NCBI GenBank assembly: GCA_026989335.1
Contig: JALSJN010000074.1
Span: 1-47,362 of the forward strand
DNA: 47,362 nt
From: Thiotrichaceae bacterium
GTDB taxonomy: Bacteria; Pseudomonadota; Gammaproteobacteria; Thiotrichales; Thiotrichaceae
Direction of reading: 5' to 3'
A program made the position numbers and the translations under genes. The notes beneath the pieces were generated by a model, which ran no database searches, was not told where the DNA came from, and saw only the letters and a program-made list of their open reading frames with translations. This document shows positions 23,802 to 36,450 of the stretch, one piece after another (the first letter of the stretch is position 1; every line of letters starts with the position of its first letter).

Positions 23802-25220
23802 ATGCTTTCATTAAATAAAAAAACCTCTTTTAATTATCTACTCGGCATTACGCTGACCAGCGCAATTATTACACTTAACGGCTGCGGTGGAGATTCTGCA
23901 AAGTCGGCACCTGACACTTCTGGCATCGTAGAGGCAAAGCTTAAACAGTCCTTAAAGGATGGTTTAACTAAAGGCCTAAGCTCGAATATGGACAGCTTAG
24001 GCTCGTCACTTTCAACGGTAAACAACAATTTAAACAACTCTAGCCCAGCTAATAGCTCACCCAAGCTTATTGCCGGCGTCGGCGCAAGCGACCCAATAGT
24101 TGATAGCTTAAATGAAGCAAAAAATAATATTGTTGAAAAATTTAATCTGCTAATAGACAACTCAACTTCAACTAGTAATGCTAATGTTTATACGTTTGAC
24201 CCTGATGAAAATACTATTTGTGTCGACACATCTTTACAACTCACAGCTAGTGAAATCACAAAGTGTAAAACAGTTTTACAAAATATCACTTTTGTAAGTA
24301 CTGTAAACGCCATTGATAGCAATAACAATATCACCGCTGCTGATACTGATTTTAAATATAATACGTCAATCTTTTCTAAGTTGGGTTTTACGAATAACTC
24401 ATCGTATTATCAAGTTGAGTTTGGTGGATTACCTGACTTGTTAGTAGGCATAAATAGCGTAGCTAACCCAAATGATCAAATAGATATTCCAAATAGTATG
24501 GCTGGATCATTGAGGGTTGCCTCTAATGCCCAAACGACTACTAGTGGTACATTTACAATATCAGTACCTACAACAATAGCTATTACAGATACGCCGGTTA
24601 CTAATATAAATATTGGGCAAACCAATAGCTTATTTAGTGTTAGCGCAGATAGTGTCGCCAATTCGTTAAATGTAAGTATAAATATGAGTGCATTAGATAT
24701 ATTGACTACACAAACTGATGACCAAAATAATACCTTTACGGAACAAGTGATTCTAAATGCAATTACTGGTAATGCGACTGTTACAAATAATGGTAATACA
24801 GTAACGCTAACAGGTGTAGGTGCTAACTCCGTTCAGTTTAAAATTGATGGAGCACTTGCGTTAAACGCATCGTTAGCATCATTAGGGGCGACCATCAGCA
24901 AGTCCAATAACCAAACACTATTAACGCTTGCTAATGCTTTAGATTTTAACTTGTCGATGACTAACCTAAGGGGCTATATGGATAACTCACAACCCACTAC
25001 AGATACTTTGAGTGTAAATATAAATGCCACAACAGGTACTGTTGTAAGAAAAAGTACAACGAATAATGGCCCTAAACTATTAAAGGTTACAAACGGCTCA
25101 TTAGTAGTAAACAAAACTACAACAGGGTCTACAGTTACAGCAGTTAACAGTACAGTAATTTCAGGCAGCTGTTTAAACACGGGTGACCTTTCTGTAGATA
25201 CTAGTGCCAACTGTCAATAA
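23802..25220 (+). CDS. Large Ser/Thr/Asn-rich lipoprotein of unknown function
   Basis: The 472-residue product starts with a lipoprotein signal and lipobox LNGC (Cys28). The mature protein has very few charged residues and many Asn, Thr, Ser and Val, with runs such as TVTNNGNTVTLTG, indicating an extended beta-solenoid or beta-sandwich surface protein. Three Cys occur in the first third, and two at the C-terminus (SGSCLNTGDLS, ANCQ). The composition resembles outer-membrane-anchored surface proteins, but no family is recognised. It lies on the plus strand 18 bases before queF, which may share its transcript. Confidence 0.65.
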   Translation: MLSLNKKTSFNYLLGITLTSAIITLNGCGGDSAKSAPDTSGIVEAKLKQSLKDGLTKGLSSNMDSLGSSLSTVNNNLNNSSPANSSPKLIAGVGASDPIVDSLNEAKNNIVEKFNLLIDNSTSTSNANVYTFDPDENTICVDTSLQLTASEITKCKTVLQNITFVSTVNAIDSNNNITAADTDFKYNTSIFSKLGFTNNSSYYQVEFGGLPDLLVGINSVANPNDQIDIPNSMAGSLRVASNAQTTTSGTFTISVPTTIAITDTPVTNINIGQTNSLFSVSADSVANSLNVSINMSALDILTTQTDDQNNTFTEQVILNAITGNATVTNNGNTVTLTGVGANSVQFKIDGALALNASLASLGATISKSNNQTLLTLANALDFNLSMTNLRGYMDNSQPTTDTLSVNINATTGTVVRKSTTNNGPKLLKVTNGSLVVNKTTTGSTVTAVNSTVISGSCLNTGDLSVDTSANCQ

Positions 25221-25238
25221 AAACGTTAGACTTCGTGG

Positions 25239-25718
25239 ATGAATAAAGAAAGCACGCAAGAAACAATCTACGATAATTTAAAACAACTAGGGGGAGATTC
25301 TTCGCTCCCTAGCTCTCCTCAAGAAGCACGTCTAGAAAGTGTCGATAATCCACAAGCCGATGTTGATTATGTGGTGCGCTTTACCGCTCCAGAGTTTACC
25401 TCACTGTGCCCCATGACTGGTCAGCCTGACTTTGCGCATTTAATGATTGATTATATTCCTGATAAAATGTTAGTTGAAAGCAAATCGCTCAAGTTATTTC
25501 TTGGCTCATTTAGAAATCATGGTGCCTTTCATGAGGATTGCACGGTTAGTATTGCACGACGTTTAATTGATGAGATTGTACCTAAGTGGATTCGAATTGG
25601 CGGCTATTGGTATCCACGCGGCGGCATGCCGATTGATGTTTTTTTTGCACAAGGTACTATCCCAAAAGGTGTGTGGGTACCTGATCAGAGTGTACCTAAC
25701 TACCGTGGGCGAGGTTGA
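25239..25718 (+). CDS. queF: NADPH-dependent 7-cyano-7-deazaguanine reductase
   Basis: QueF reduces preQ0 to preQ1 in queuosine biosynthesis. The 159-residue product is the short, single-domain (Bacillus-like) type, unlike the 280-residue E. coli type. The catalytic Cys57 is in [11 protein letters not shown], with Asp64 following; the NADPH motif VESKSLKL (79-86) and [11 protein letters not shown] (91-101) are intact. It is convergent with a PP-loop tRNA-modification-like gene. The start ATG has no strong Shine-Dalgarno, so coupling to the upstream lipoprotein gene is possible. Confidence 0.95.
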   Translation: MNKESTQETIYDNLKQLGGDSSLPSSPQEARLESVDNPQADVDYVVRFTAPEFTSLCPMTGQPDFAHLMIDYIPDKMLVESKSLKLFLGSFRNHGAFHEDCTVSIARRLIDEIVPKWIRIGGYWYPRGGMPIDVFFAQGTIPKGVWVPDQSVPNYRGRG

Positions 25719-25750
25719 ATCATCGGCTCAAAAAAGTAAGTTGTATTTGC

Positions 25751-26800
25751 TTACAGTGTCCAGCTGGATTCTATCTGATCAGCTTTTAACGGTTTGATTT
25801 GTAGCTCACGCTCTTCTTCTCCTGGTATCCCGACCTTTACCGTTATCTCATCCTCATCACGCCCTTGGCTGTAGCGCGCGGTAATGGCTGCGGCGAGGTG
25901 AATATCTTCTGCTGAAATGTCAGAGCCATCAAGCAAGCTCAAAGGCCCATTACAGCTGGCTGTTTTAACGTAAGTAAATTGCTTTTTATAACCTTGTAAA
26001 AAGCGTGTTTCGCCTTCTTCGCGTGACACGATGACTTTAAAATTTTCACGTGGACGAAAATGCCTGCCTATTTTTAGCAACATAATATCATCCATTTCGT
26101 AGGTTCTACCTTCGCCACGATGACCTAATAAATCTTTCATTTTATCGGAGTAGTTAGGGTCGGTTAAAAAACAACAGCCACCTGCCGGTTGTGCATAATC
26201 ATCCAGCTGCCATTTTTCTGCCAAAGCCATTTGTGGTTTACGGTTTCGTCCTGAAAAATCAAATAATTTTTCACGATCAACCCAGCCTTCTTTTTCGGGT
26301 TTTGTTGCAGGTAGATTTTGTGCGCATAAAGGACGCAGTAATAACTCATCAGCACCAGACTCGGCCGCGATAATTGGCATAGTTTCACGGCGTTGCGACA
26401 TTGGGCGTTGCCCTACTACTTCTCCCGTTACGATAAAATCAAAATCATTTTCTTCAATCCATTGGTGCGCTCTTTTAACCATGAATATTTTACAGTCTAA
26501 GCAGGGGTTAAGGTTTGCACCGTAACCATGTTTTGGGTTGAGCACCACATCTTTATATTCTTCAACCACATCAATAATGTGGAGTTTAATGCCCAACTGC
26601 TCGGCAACCCATAGCGAGTTATTGCGTTTTGGCTTACTGGATTTTTTCTTACGGATAGCATGGGTGTGACCTTCCACACAAAAACCGGTAAAGAAATTAA
26701 TGCCTTCGACATGAATCCCCTGCTCTAACATGGCTTTAGTGGCTAAAAGTGAGTCTAAGCCACCAGAAATAAGAGAAACAGCTTTACGTTGTTGGGTCAT
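25751..26800 (-). CDS. PP-loop ATPase, MnmA/ThiI-like tRNA thiolation protein with C-terminal NFACT-R-like domain
   Basis: The ATG at 26800 (not the longer frame from 26860) places the PP-loop SGGLDS at 12-17, near the N-terminus. The pattern has two Cys pairs, CLDC (NLNPCLDCKIFM) and the adjacent GGCCFLTD, which probably bind an iron-sulfur cluster or the active disulfide. Residues 240-345 form a domain with FLQGYKKQFTYVKTASC and GRHFRPRENFKVIVSREEG that resembles the NFACT-R RNA-binding fold. Such proteins are usually annotated as tRNA 2-thiouridylases or thiouridine synthases without direct proof. Its neighbour queF also modifies tRNA. The substrate nucleoside is unknown. Confidence 0.75.
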   Translation of the reverse strand: MTQQRKAVSLISGGLDSLLATKAMLEQGIHVEGINFFTGFCVEGHTHAIRKKKSSKPKRNNSLWVAEQLGIKLHIIDVVEEYKDVVLNPKHGYGANLNPCLDCKIFMVKRAHQWIEENDFDFIVTGEVVGQRPMSQRRETMPIIAAESGADELLLRPLCAQNLPATKPEKEGWVDREKLFDFSGRNRKPQMALAEKWQLDDYAQPAGGCCFLTDPNYSDKMKDLLGHRGEGRTYEMDDIMLLKIGRHFRPRENFKVIVSREEGETRFLQGYKKQFTYVKTASCNGPLSLLDGSDISAEDIHLAAAITARYSQGRDEDEITVKVGIPGEEERELQIKPLKADQIESSWTL

Positions 26801-26923
26801 GTTAGTATCAATATCAGAAGTGAGGAGGCGGATTATTACAGCCCTGCTTTTATTTGTCACATAAACTTAGCTATAATAGAACCTTATGTCTAAGAATTTA
26901 ATCTTTTATATCCGAGAAAATCA

Positions 26924-28234
26924 ATGAAAATACTCTTTGATGCATTTAAATTTTATCTTATTTTCGCATTACTTTTCTCGATGGGTCTTGGCATATTATG
27001 GTTTTATAATAACCTCAATCAATCCTACCATGTTCGCATTGCAGCGAGTAAACCTGGCAGTGAAACTTATAACTTAATCAAAGCTGCCGCTGATGTTGTT
27101 GCTAAACAAAATGACAATATACAGTTTGAACTTGTCCCCAGCCTTGGCTCATCACAAAATTTAAAGCTGCTTAAAGCCAACCAAGTCCAAATAGCAGCGG
27201 TACAAGCCGATAGCCAACTGATTGATGAGGCTCGCTTAGTAGCAAGCTTATTCCCAGACTTGTTCCAACTGGTTGTACGTGAAGATTCAGATATTTTTAA
27301 AATTGCGGATTTACGGGGTAAAAGTTTAGCGCTGCCTTCAACGTCGAGTGGTCAATATAAATCATTTTGGTTTTTAATGAGACATTACCAACTAGGTGAA
27401 GGTGCCTTTGATTATAAATCAATGTCATCATCAGCCGCCTCTTTTGCTTTAGAAAAAGGCACCGTCGATGCCATTTTTCGGGTGCGTCCTCCTGGAAGTA
27501 AAGGCATACAATCGTTAGTCGATAAAATCCCCGTGCGCATTATTGAAATTGACCAAGCCGATGCAATGGGGTTAAAACTACCTTCTATTGATGCCGGCAT
27601 TATTCCAAAAGGCTCTTACAAAGGGACACCCGCGTTACCCGAAAAAGATATTAAAACGGTCTCCGTACAACGCTTATTAATAGCTCGAGATGATTTAGAT
27701 GAAGAAGTGGTTAATCAACTAACGCGCGTTTTATTTGAACATCGTAAAGAATTGTTAGAGTCCTCTACTTTAAGTAGTTTTGTGCAGGCACCTGATAGAA
27801 GCAAAGGTACCTCGATACCGTTACACCAAGGCGCACTACAATATTATGATCGTAATGAGCCTAGCTTTTTACAAGAGCAAGCAGAGCCAATGGCCTTTAT
27901 TGTTACCGTTTTTGCGGTAATATTTTCTAGTTTTTTGCGACTAGCAAATCGCAGACAAAAAAACCTTTTACTTGTTTATAACGAAGAACTGGGTAAAGTT
28001 TTAAAAAAAGCAGAGCATATGACGGATAAAATAAAGCTGCAAACAATGGCTGATCACTTAAATGATATCTTTAAAAAAATTGCAAAAGATCGAGCCAATG
28101 GTAAATTGACGGCTGAAGATTTTGATTTTATTGCCTTCACATGGCAAATGGCACGTGATGAGGTTAATGAGCGGCTATTGCCACAGCACGGCAGTTCTGG
28201 TCCTAAACGGGATAAGGCTGAGTCAAAAGCATGA
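26924..28234 (+). CDS. TAXI-family TRAP-type solute-binding protein, membrane-anchored
   Basis: The 436-residue product begins with an uncleaved membrane segment (residues 10-28) and continues as a periplasmic TAXI domain (residues 35-310; RIAASKPGSETYNLIKAAAD, then IAAVQADSQ and GKSLALPSTSSGQYKSF). A second hydrophobic helix (AFIVTVFAVIFSSFLRLA, about residues 325-342) would return the chain to the cytoplasm, which carries a helical tail to residue 436. Typical TAXI proteins are freely periplasmic and next to a TRAP permease; no permease is encoded here. It overlaps the next gene by 4 bases (ATGA), so the two are coupled. It may be a sensor input rather than a transporter part. Confidence 0.82.
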   Translation: MKILFDAFKFYLIFALLFSMGLGILWFYNNLNQSYHVRIAASKPGSETYNLIKAAADVVAKQNDNIQFELVPSLGSSQNLKLLKANQVQIAAVQADSQLIDEARLVASLFPDLFQLVVREDSDIFKIADLRGKSLALPSTSSGQYKSFWFLMRHYQLGEGAFDYKSMSSSAASFALEKGTVDAIFRVRPPGSKGIQSLVDKIPVRIIEIDQADAMGLKLPSIDAGIIPKGSYKGTPALPEKDIKTVSVQRLLIARDDLDEEVVNQLTRVLFEHRKELLESSTLSSFVQAPDRSKGTSIPLHQGALQYYDRNEPSFLQEQAEPMAFIVTVFAVIFSSFLRLANRRQKNLLLVYNEELGKVLKKAEHMTDKIKLQTMADHLNDIFKKIAKDRANGKLTAEDFDFIAFTWQMARDEVNERLLPQHGSSGPKRDKAESKA

Positions 28235-29361
28235 AATTTTTTCACTTATTTTTTGTTGCTACCTTACTTTTAACACTTTTTTTTGCGGGAAAAAAAGTTA
28301 CCCAAGATTTACGTCAAGACGCGATTATACAAGCATCTAAGAGTTTAGAGTTAACCCGTGATATTCGTATCGCGCAATTAATAAGTGAAGTAAAAACAAT
28401 CTATTCGGAAATTCGCTTTTGGGCAGAAAGCGAGCCAGTTAGTAAAGGCATGACAGAACTTATTAGCAGCTGGCAAGCGTTAAGCTTTGATCCTAAATCA
28501 ACCGCAAGAAAATTATATATAACGGATAATCCACTTTACCCAAATTATACAGCCAATTATGTTAATGCTAACGATGGCTCGCTGTATTCTGATGCTCACG
28601 AGAGAATGCACAACTTATTACGCGGCCTCACAAAATCTCGTGGCTATTACGACGTATTTTTAATTGCTAATAACGGTGACATTATTTACACCGTTTACAA
28701 AGAAGATGATTATGCAAGCAACTTACTCACAGGAAAATACAAAGAAACCTCGTTAGCTCAGGGCTTTAGAGAAGTTCAAGAAAACACCAACTTAAATCAT
28801 GTGGCTTTAACTGATTTTATCCCTTACGCCCCCAGTCACAATATGGCGTCTAGTTTTATTTTAAGCAGCATCGTTGATGAAGATAACAAAACTCAGGGAA
28901 TACTTGCCTTTCAGTTACCGACAGAACCTTTGGATAGAATTCTTAAAAGTATCACACACAAAGATAAAAGAATCATAATAATGGCAGTAGGCCCCGATCA
29001 CTTATTGCGTCACCGCATTGATAATGAAACTATAAAAGACAAACAAACTAGTACCGCAATAATTAAAGCATTAGAAAGCAAAGTGGGTATTGAGCGTGTT
29101 ACTGAAGATAACAACACGTATTTGATTGCTTATGCGCCTTTTAATTTCTCAATGAATATTTTAGGTAACACCAACAAAAATACTTGGGCCATTATTGTCA
29201 AACAAGAGCTTAGTGAGATTTTAGAACCTGTCAATAAACGCATAAAAAAGTGGTTAAGCCTTTTACTCGGTCTAGCCTTAATCTCACTAATACTCGCGTG
29301 GCTACTAACACGAGGCAAACAAGATCTAGCAATTACAGAAGAAGAGGAAGATAACAACTAA
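28231..29361 (+). CDS. Cache-type sensor protein without output domain, coupled to the TAXI protein
   Basis: The 376-residue product has an N-terminal membrane helix (3-18), a large periplasmic region (20-335) and a second membrane helix (LLLGLALISLILAWLL, about 343-358), then only 18 cytoplasmic residues ending in an acidic cluster. The periplasmic region resembles the double-Cache ligand-binding domain of chemoreceptors and kinases: FLIANNGDIIYTVYKEDDYASN and FILSSIVDEDNKTQGILAFQLP. No HAMP, kinase, GGDEF or chemoreceptor domain follows. Its ATG overlaps the TAXI stop (ATGA). It probably forms a complex with the TAXI protein; the signalling partner is unknown. Confidence 0.75.
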   Translation: MKFFHLFFVATLLLTLFFAGKKVTQDLRQDAIIQASKSLELTRDIRIAQLISEVKTIYSEIRFWAESEPVSKGMTELISSWQALSFDPKSTARKLYITDNPLYPNYTANYVNANDGSLYSDAHERMHNLLRGLTKSRGYYDVFLIANNGDIIYTVYKEDDYASNLLTGKYKETSLAQGFREVQENTNLNHVALTDFIPYAPSHNMASSFILSSIVDEDNKTQGILAFQLPTEPLDRILKSITHKDKRIIIMAVGPDHLLRHRIDNETIKDKQTSTAIIKALESKVGIERVTEDNNTYLIAYAPFNFSMNILGNTNKNTWAIIVKQELSEILEPVNKRIKKWLSLLLGLALISLILAWLLTRGKQDLAITEEEEDNN

Positions 29362-29438
29362 ACTTCAAGCATTTTATTTTTTGTGAACTAAACTTAGTCT
29401 ATGCACGCACAGATTACGTTTACAAAGGAGTTCATTAA

Positions 29439-32791
<3,353 letters not shown>

Positions 32792-33012
32792 GTGGCATTT
32801 ATAGATGGTTTCTATATCTACCTATAGAGACCGAGTATAACGTGTTGTCTAACGTCGGTTTACGCACAGCCACTTATCAGAAAGGTAGGTAGTTCGTCGT
32901 CTGTTGCATGACCCATTAAGAGTAATGTGAGATATTAGCAAAATAGAAAACGCATCTTAATTGATGTTTTGGCTAACAACACCTAATCCCCCGTTTAATA
33001 TGTTGTTAGCCC

Positions 33013-33034
33013 GGGTCCCTCGGGACTCTTTTTT
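33013..33034 (+). terminator. Rho-independent terminator
   Basis: GGGTCCC / GGGACTC (one G-T pair; tight TC loop) is followed by six T residues. It comes immediately after an exact 11-bp inverted repeat and is the first of three hairpins downstream of fadA. Confidence 0.75.
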
Positions 33035-33036
33035 AT

Positions 33037-33057
33037 AAAAGCACCCCCTTTGCTTTT
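33037..33057 (+). terminator. Possible terminator hairpin
   Basis: AAAAGCA / TGCTTTT around loop CCCCCTT. The stem itself ends in a T-run, but no further T follows (GTAAAAA); on the minus strand the same hairpin is followed by TATAAAAAA. It is weaker than its two neighbours. Confidence 0.45.
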
Positions 33058-33067
33058 GTAAAAATCC

Positions 33068-33092
33068 AGCCAGACTTAGGTCTGGCTTTTTA
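33068..33092 (+). terminator. Rho-independent terminator
   Basis: AGCCAGAC-TTAG-GTCTGGCT is a perfect 8-bp stem with a tetraloop, followed by TTTTTATT. It is the strongest in the fadA-sdhE interval. Confidence 0.88.
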
Positions 33093-33099
33093 TTGCCTA

Positions 33100-33184
33100 A
33101 AATAACGAGTTATTAACAAGTTTTCCCACCAAAAGCAGTGAAATTGTAGTCAACTTCACTCGTCATCTGAGTCGAGTGAAGATC
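33100..33184. repeat. Palindromic repeat family 1, partial long-type copy E
   Basis: The right arm CGTCATCTGAGTCGAGTGAA (33161) and the preceding stretch (AATAACGAGTTATTAACAAG, then AAAAGCAGTGAAATT) align with the inner part and right arm of copy C at 38175-38263. The usual left arm is missing, and TTCACTCG / CGAGTGAA (33155-33180) forms a local 8-bp stem instead. It lies just downstream of sdhE. Confidence 0.6.
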
Positions 33185-33199
33185 CACTTAAAACGGTGC

Positions 33200-33454
33200 T
33201 TAGAACTGCCTTAACTGTCGAATTACGTCTTGTTGAGCTTTACTGCCAGCTTGAATCTCTCCTAATAACAAGGCGTAAAGAATGGGGTCTTCAAGTTCTA
33301 ACAATTCTTTAAAGGCAATGGTTAAGTCGTTCTCCCCATCTAGCTCTAGGTTTTCAATATATTTTTCTAAGTAGCTGCCAAGTACAATATCTAGTTCTTT
33401 TACACCGCGACGACAACGCCATTTTAATTTTGATAAGTCATGAGTTGATACCAT
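33200..33454 (-). CDS. sdhE: SdhE, succinate dehydrogenase flavinylation factor
   Basis: The 84-residue product has the SdhE (DUF339) motif RRGVKELD at 15-22, whose Arg-Gly is required to promote covalent FAD attachment to SdhA, and FKELLELEDPILYALLLG later. It is the last gene of the sdhCDABE operon and starts 10 bases after the sdhB stop. The position next to the enzyme it matures fits its role. Confidence 0.93.
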   Translation of the reverse strand: MVSTHDLSKLKWRCRRGVKELDIVLGSYLEKYIENLELDGENDLTIAFKELLELEDPILYALLLGEIQAGSKAQQDVIRQLRQF

Positions 33455-33464
33455 TAAATTCTGC

Positions 33465-34265
33465 TCATGATATCTTGCGTTTAATCATTTTCTGTTTAAT
33501 TTTTGCAATGACTTTGGCGGGGTTTAAGCCTTTTGGACAAGCCTCAGTACAATTCATAATAGTGTGACAGCGGTATAACTTGAAAGGGTCTTCTAAATCA
33601 TCAAGACGTTTTTCTGTGGCTTCATCACGCGAATCTGCAATCCAGCGGTAGGAATTTAACAATGCGGCTGGGCCTAGGTAGCGATCACTGTTCCACCAGT
33701 AACTGGGACAACTGGTGGAGCAACACGCGCAGAGAATACATTCATAAAGCCCATCCAGCTTTTCACGGTCTTGTTTCGTTTGAAGTCGTTCTTTATCAGG
33801 CGCTATTTCTGTATCGTTTTTCATCCATGGTTCAACAGATGCGTATTGTTCATAAAAATGAGTCAAGTCAGAAACTAAATCTTTAATCACAGGTTGATGC
33901 GGCAAAGGATAAATTTTAACATCGCCTTTTATATCGGCAATTGATTTAGTACAAGCTAGGGTGTTTCCACCATCAATATTCATCGCACAAGAGCCACAAA
34001 TACCTTCGCGGCAAGAGCGACGTAGCGCAACGCTTGAATCCATTTCATCTTTAATTTTTAATAAAGCATCCAGCACCATTGGCCCACAGTTATCTAAATC
34101 AAGCTCAAAGGTATCGGTTCGAGGGTTTTCATCAATGGCAGGGTCGTAGCGATAAATAATGAATTTACGGGTATTTTTTGCCTGTTCTTTATCACCACCC
34201 TTAGGCGCAGAAAAGGTTTTACCAATTTTAACAATAGAGTTCGCGGGTAATTTGAATTCAGCCAT
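33465..34265 (-). CDS. sdhB: Succinate dehydrogenase iron-sulfur subunit
   Basis: The 266-residue product carries the 2Fe-2S cluster motif ([16 protein letters not shown] with a later Cys in LACT) and the two Cys groups for the 4Fe-4S and 3Fe-4S clusters ([17 protein letters not shown] and [17 protein letters not shown]). It passes electrons from the SdhA flavin to quinone at the SdhCD membrane anchor. Residues 1-35 are an extension with [17 protein letters not shown]. It is 23 bases after sdhA. Confidence 0.97.
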   Translation of the reverse strand: MAEFKLPANSIVKIGKTFSAPKGGDKEQAKNTRKFIIYRYDPAIDENPRTDTFELDLDNCGPMVLDALLKIKDEMDSSVALRRSCREGICGSCAMNIDGGNTLACTKSIADIKGDVKIYPLPHQPVIKDLVSDLTHFYEQYASVEPWMKNDTEIAPDKERLQTKQDREKLDGLYECILCACCSTSCPSYWWNSDRYLGPAALLNSYRWIADSRDEATEKRLDDLEDPFKLYRCHTIMNCTEACPKGLNPAKVIAKIKQKMIKRKIS

Positions 34266-34288
34266 AAGTAATTTAATCTAACCTAAAT

Positions 34289-36079
34289 TTAGTAAACACG
34301 TTTCTTGGGCGGGATGACTTCACACTCATCCGTCAAGGTGTACATGTGTACGGGTCTATAACCAAATTTGACGGTGCCTTTATCATTAACCCAAGCGAGG
34401 GTATGCTTCATCCATTGATCATCGTCCCGATCAGGGAAATCCTCTCGCGCATGACCACCTCGGCTTTCTTCACGATTGAGTGCGCCAGCGATAATGGTTT
34501 GTGCCTGTGCTAATAAATTCTCTAGCTCTAAGGTCTCAAGTAAGTCGGTATTCCATTGCATACCGCGATCTTTAACCTTCACATCAGCAAAGCTATCAAA
34601 GATTTTTTGCATTTCTTTAACACCTTGTTTCAGGGTTTCTCCGGTGCGAAAAACTGCCGCATATTTTTGCATCGTACGTTGCATTTCATCCCTTATTTGC
34701 CCCGTTGGAGTCCCGCCATCGGCATAGCGTGTTTTGTCAAAGCGCGCCAATAAGGCATCAAAAATATCGTTGGATAACACTTTGTGTGGTGTATTGGGTT
34801 TAATTAATTCTGCGGCGCGAATTGCAGCGGCGCGGCCAAAAACGATTATATCCAATAAAGAATTTGAGCCTAAACGGTTCGCCCCATGTACTGAAACACA
34901 GGCACATTCACCAATTGCCATTAACCCCGGTACTGTTTTGTCGGGGTCATCACCATCAAGGGTTACCACCTCACCTTTATAATTGGTGGGGATGCCGCCC
35001 ATATTGTAATGCACAGTGGGTAACACAGGAATTGGGTCTTTACTAACATCAACCCCTGAGAATATGCGCGCACTTTCGGCAATACCAGGTAGGCGCTCAT
35101 TAATCACTTCTGGGCCAAGGTGCTGTAAGTTTAAGAATATATGATCCTTATCTGGGCCAACACCGCGTCCTTCGTTAATCTCTAGCGTCATGGCGCGCGA
35201 TACCACATCCCGTGAAGCAAGATCTTTTGCGTTGGGCGCATAACGCTCCATAAATCGCTCACCTTCAGCGTTAGTTAAATAACCACCTTCGCCACGCACA
35301 CCTTCGGTAATTAAAACACCCGCGCCGTAAACGCCTGTGGGATGAAACTGCACAAACTCCATATCTTGCAAAGGCAAACCTGCTCGCAATACCATCGCGC
35401 TACCGTCACCTGTACAAGTATGTGCAGAAGTTGCTGAAAAGTAAGCTCGACCACTACCGCCAGTAGCAAGAACCACTTGATGCCCGCGGAAGCAGTGCAA
35501 ATCTCCAGTGGTTAAATCCCATGCCATGACACCTCGGCAAACGCCCTCTTCCATAATCAAGTCGGTTACAAAATACTCAATATAAAATTCGGCTTTATGC
35601 TTTAAAGACTGTTGATAAAGCGTATGCAAAATGGCGTGTCCAGTTCGGTCAGCCGCCGCACAAGTACGCTGTGCTACGCCCTCACCAAAGTTAGTTGTCA
35701 TGCCACCAAAGGGCCGCTGATATATCTTACCATCATCAGTGCGTGAAAAAGGTACGCCATAATGCTCCAACTCAATCACCGCAGGTACAGCCTCACGACA
35801 CATATATTCAATCGCATCTTGATCGCCCAGCCAATCCGAGCCTTTTACCGTGTCATACATATGCCATTGCCAGCTGTCTTCACCCATATTTGCCAGCGCT
35901 GCCGACATACCGCCCTGTGCTGCGACGGTATGGCTGCGAGTAGGAAATACTTTGGTCAAACAAGCGGTGCTTAAACCGGCACTTGCCATGCCTAAGGTTG
36001 CGCGCAAGCCTGCGCCCCCTGCACCGACGATAACGACATCATGCTCGTGATTGATAATTTCATAGTCTGTCATTGACAT
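34289..36079 (-). CDS. sdhA: Succinate dehydrogenase flavoprotein subunit
   Basis: The 596-residue flavoprotein oxidises succinate to fumarate. The FAD motif is [15 protein letters not shown] near residue 17, and [13 protein letters not shown] contains the His that binds FAD covalently. Substrate-site motifs include [16 protein letters not shown] and EGGYLTN, and [13 protein letters not shown] follows. The C-terminus ends in the usual YRPVHM...[11 protein letters not shown]. The start may be ATG 36079 or ATG 36073 (Met3). It starts 1 base after sdhD, so the operon is tight. Confidence 0.98.
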   Translation of the reverse strand: MSMTDYEIINHEHDVVIVGAGGAGLRATLGMASAGLSTACLTKVFPTRSHTVAAQGGMSAALANMGEDSWQWHMYDTVKGSDWLGDQDAIEYMCREAVPAVIELEHYGVPFSRTDDGKIYQRPFGGMTTNFGEGVAQRTCAAADRTGHAILHTLYQQSLKHKAEFYIEYFVTDLIMEEGVCRGVMAWDLTTGDLHCFRGHQVVLATGGSGRAYFSATSAHTCTGDGSAMVLRAGLPLQDMEFVQFHPTGVYGAGVLITEGVRGEGGYLTNAEGERFMERYAPNAKDLASRDVVSRAMTLEINEGRGVGPDKDHIFLNLQHLGPEVINERLPGIAESARIFSGVDVSKDPIPVLPTVHYNMGGIPTNYKGEVVTLDGDDPDKTVPGLMAIGECACVSVHGANRLGSNSLLDIIVFGRAAAIRAAELIKPNTPHKVLSNDIFDALLARFDKTRYADGGTPTGQIRDEMQRTMQKYAAVFRTGETLKQGVKEMQKIFDSFADVKVKDRGMQWNTDLLETLELENLLAQAQTIIAGALNREESRGGHAREDFPDRDDDQWMKHTLAWVNDKGTVKFGYRPVHMYTLTDECEVIPPKKRVY

Positions 36080-36080
36080 A

Positions 36081-36437
36081 TTATTGCCCGCCCATAGTTA
36101 TTTTTAAAAGCGATAGAATGCCGATAGCCATTGATAGATAACTTAGTATTTTAACCGCGATAATGGCAGAGTTACGACGCTTTAGATTGGAGATATAATC
36201 TTCAAAAATTACCTGCATTCCCAAATGAGCATGTTTAAATGAAATAATGAGCGTGAGTAGCATCATCACAAAGTTAAACGGAGACATCAGCCAACTGATC
36301 AACACCTCATAAGTCATTTGGGGCAGTAAAGCGATACTAAAACAAAACCAAATAAGCAGAGGAATTAAAACCAAAGCGGTAAGGCGTTGCATTAAAAAAT
36401 GGTTGGAGGCTTCTGCTGTTACGCGAGTATTTTTCAT
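36081..36437 (-). CDS. sdhD: Succinate dehydrogenase membrane anchor subunit D
   Basis: The hydrophobic product has three membrane helices (about residues 18-38, 50-70 and 92-112) and the heme-ligand region [16 protein letters not shown], whose HAHxGMQ pattern is typical of gammaproteobacterial SdhD. I chose ATG 36437 (118 residues); a TTG at 36458 would add 7 residues and overlap sdhC. With SdhC it binds heme b and quinone. Confidence 0.93.
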   Translation of the reverse strand: MKNTRVTAEASNHFLMQRLTALVLIPLLIWFCFSIALLPQMTYEVLISWLMSPFNFVMMLLTLIISFKHAHLGMQVIFEDYISNLKRRNSAIIAVKILSYLSMAIGILSLLKITMGGQ

Positions 36438-36450
36438 TATACTATTTGTC

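Larger units (their letters stand above)
32792..33199 (+). ncRNA. Hairpin-rich non-coding stretch; candidate small RNA with tandem terminators
   Basis: No credible gene lies in these 408 bases between fadA and sdhE. In order it contains: a hairpin GGTTTCTATA / TATAGAGACC at 32807-32832; a bulged hairpin AAAACGCATC / GATGTTTT at 32947-32970; an exact 11-bp inverted repeat GGCTAACAACA / TGTTGTTAGCC (32971-32981, 33001-33011) with a C-rich loop; then three terminator-like hairpins (33013-33034, 33037-33057, 33068-33092) and a fragment of repeat family 1. The exact inverted repeat directly followed by a terminator is the usual layout of a small RNA. No promoter is clear and the family is not recognised; it could instead be a composite 3' end of fadBA. 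Confidence 0.35.

Noticed and set aside
25719-25750. Terminator between the convergent queF and PP-loop genes
   Set aside because: The GTAAG/CTTAC pairing is only 5 bp with a long loop and no T-run.
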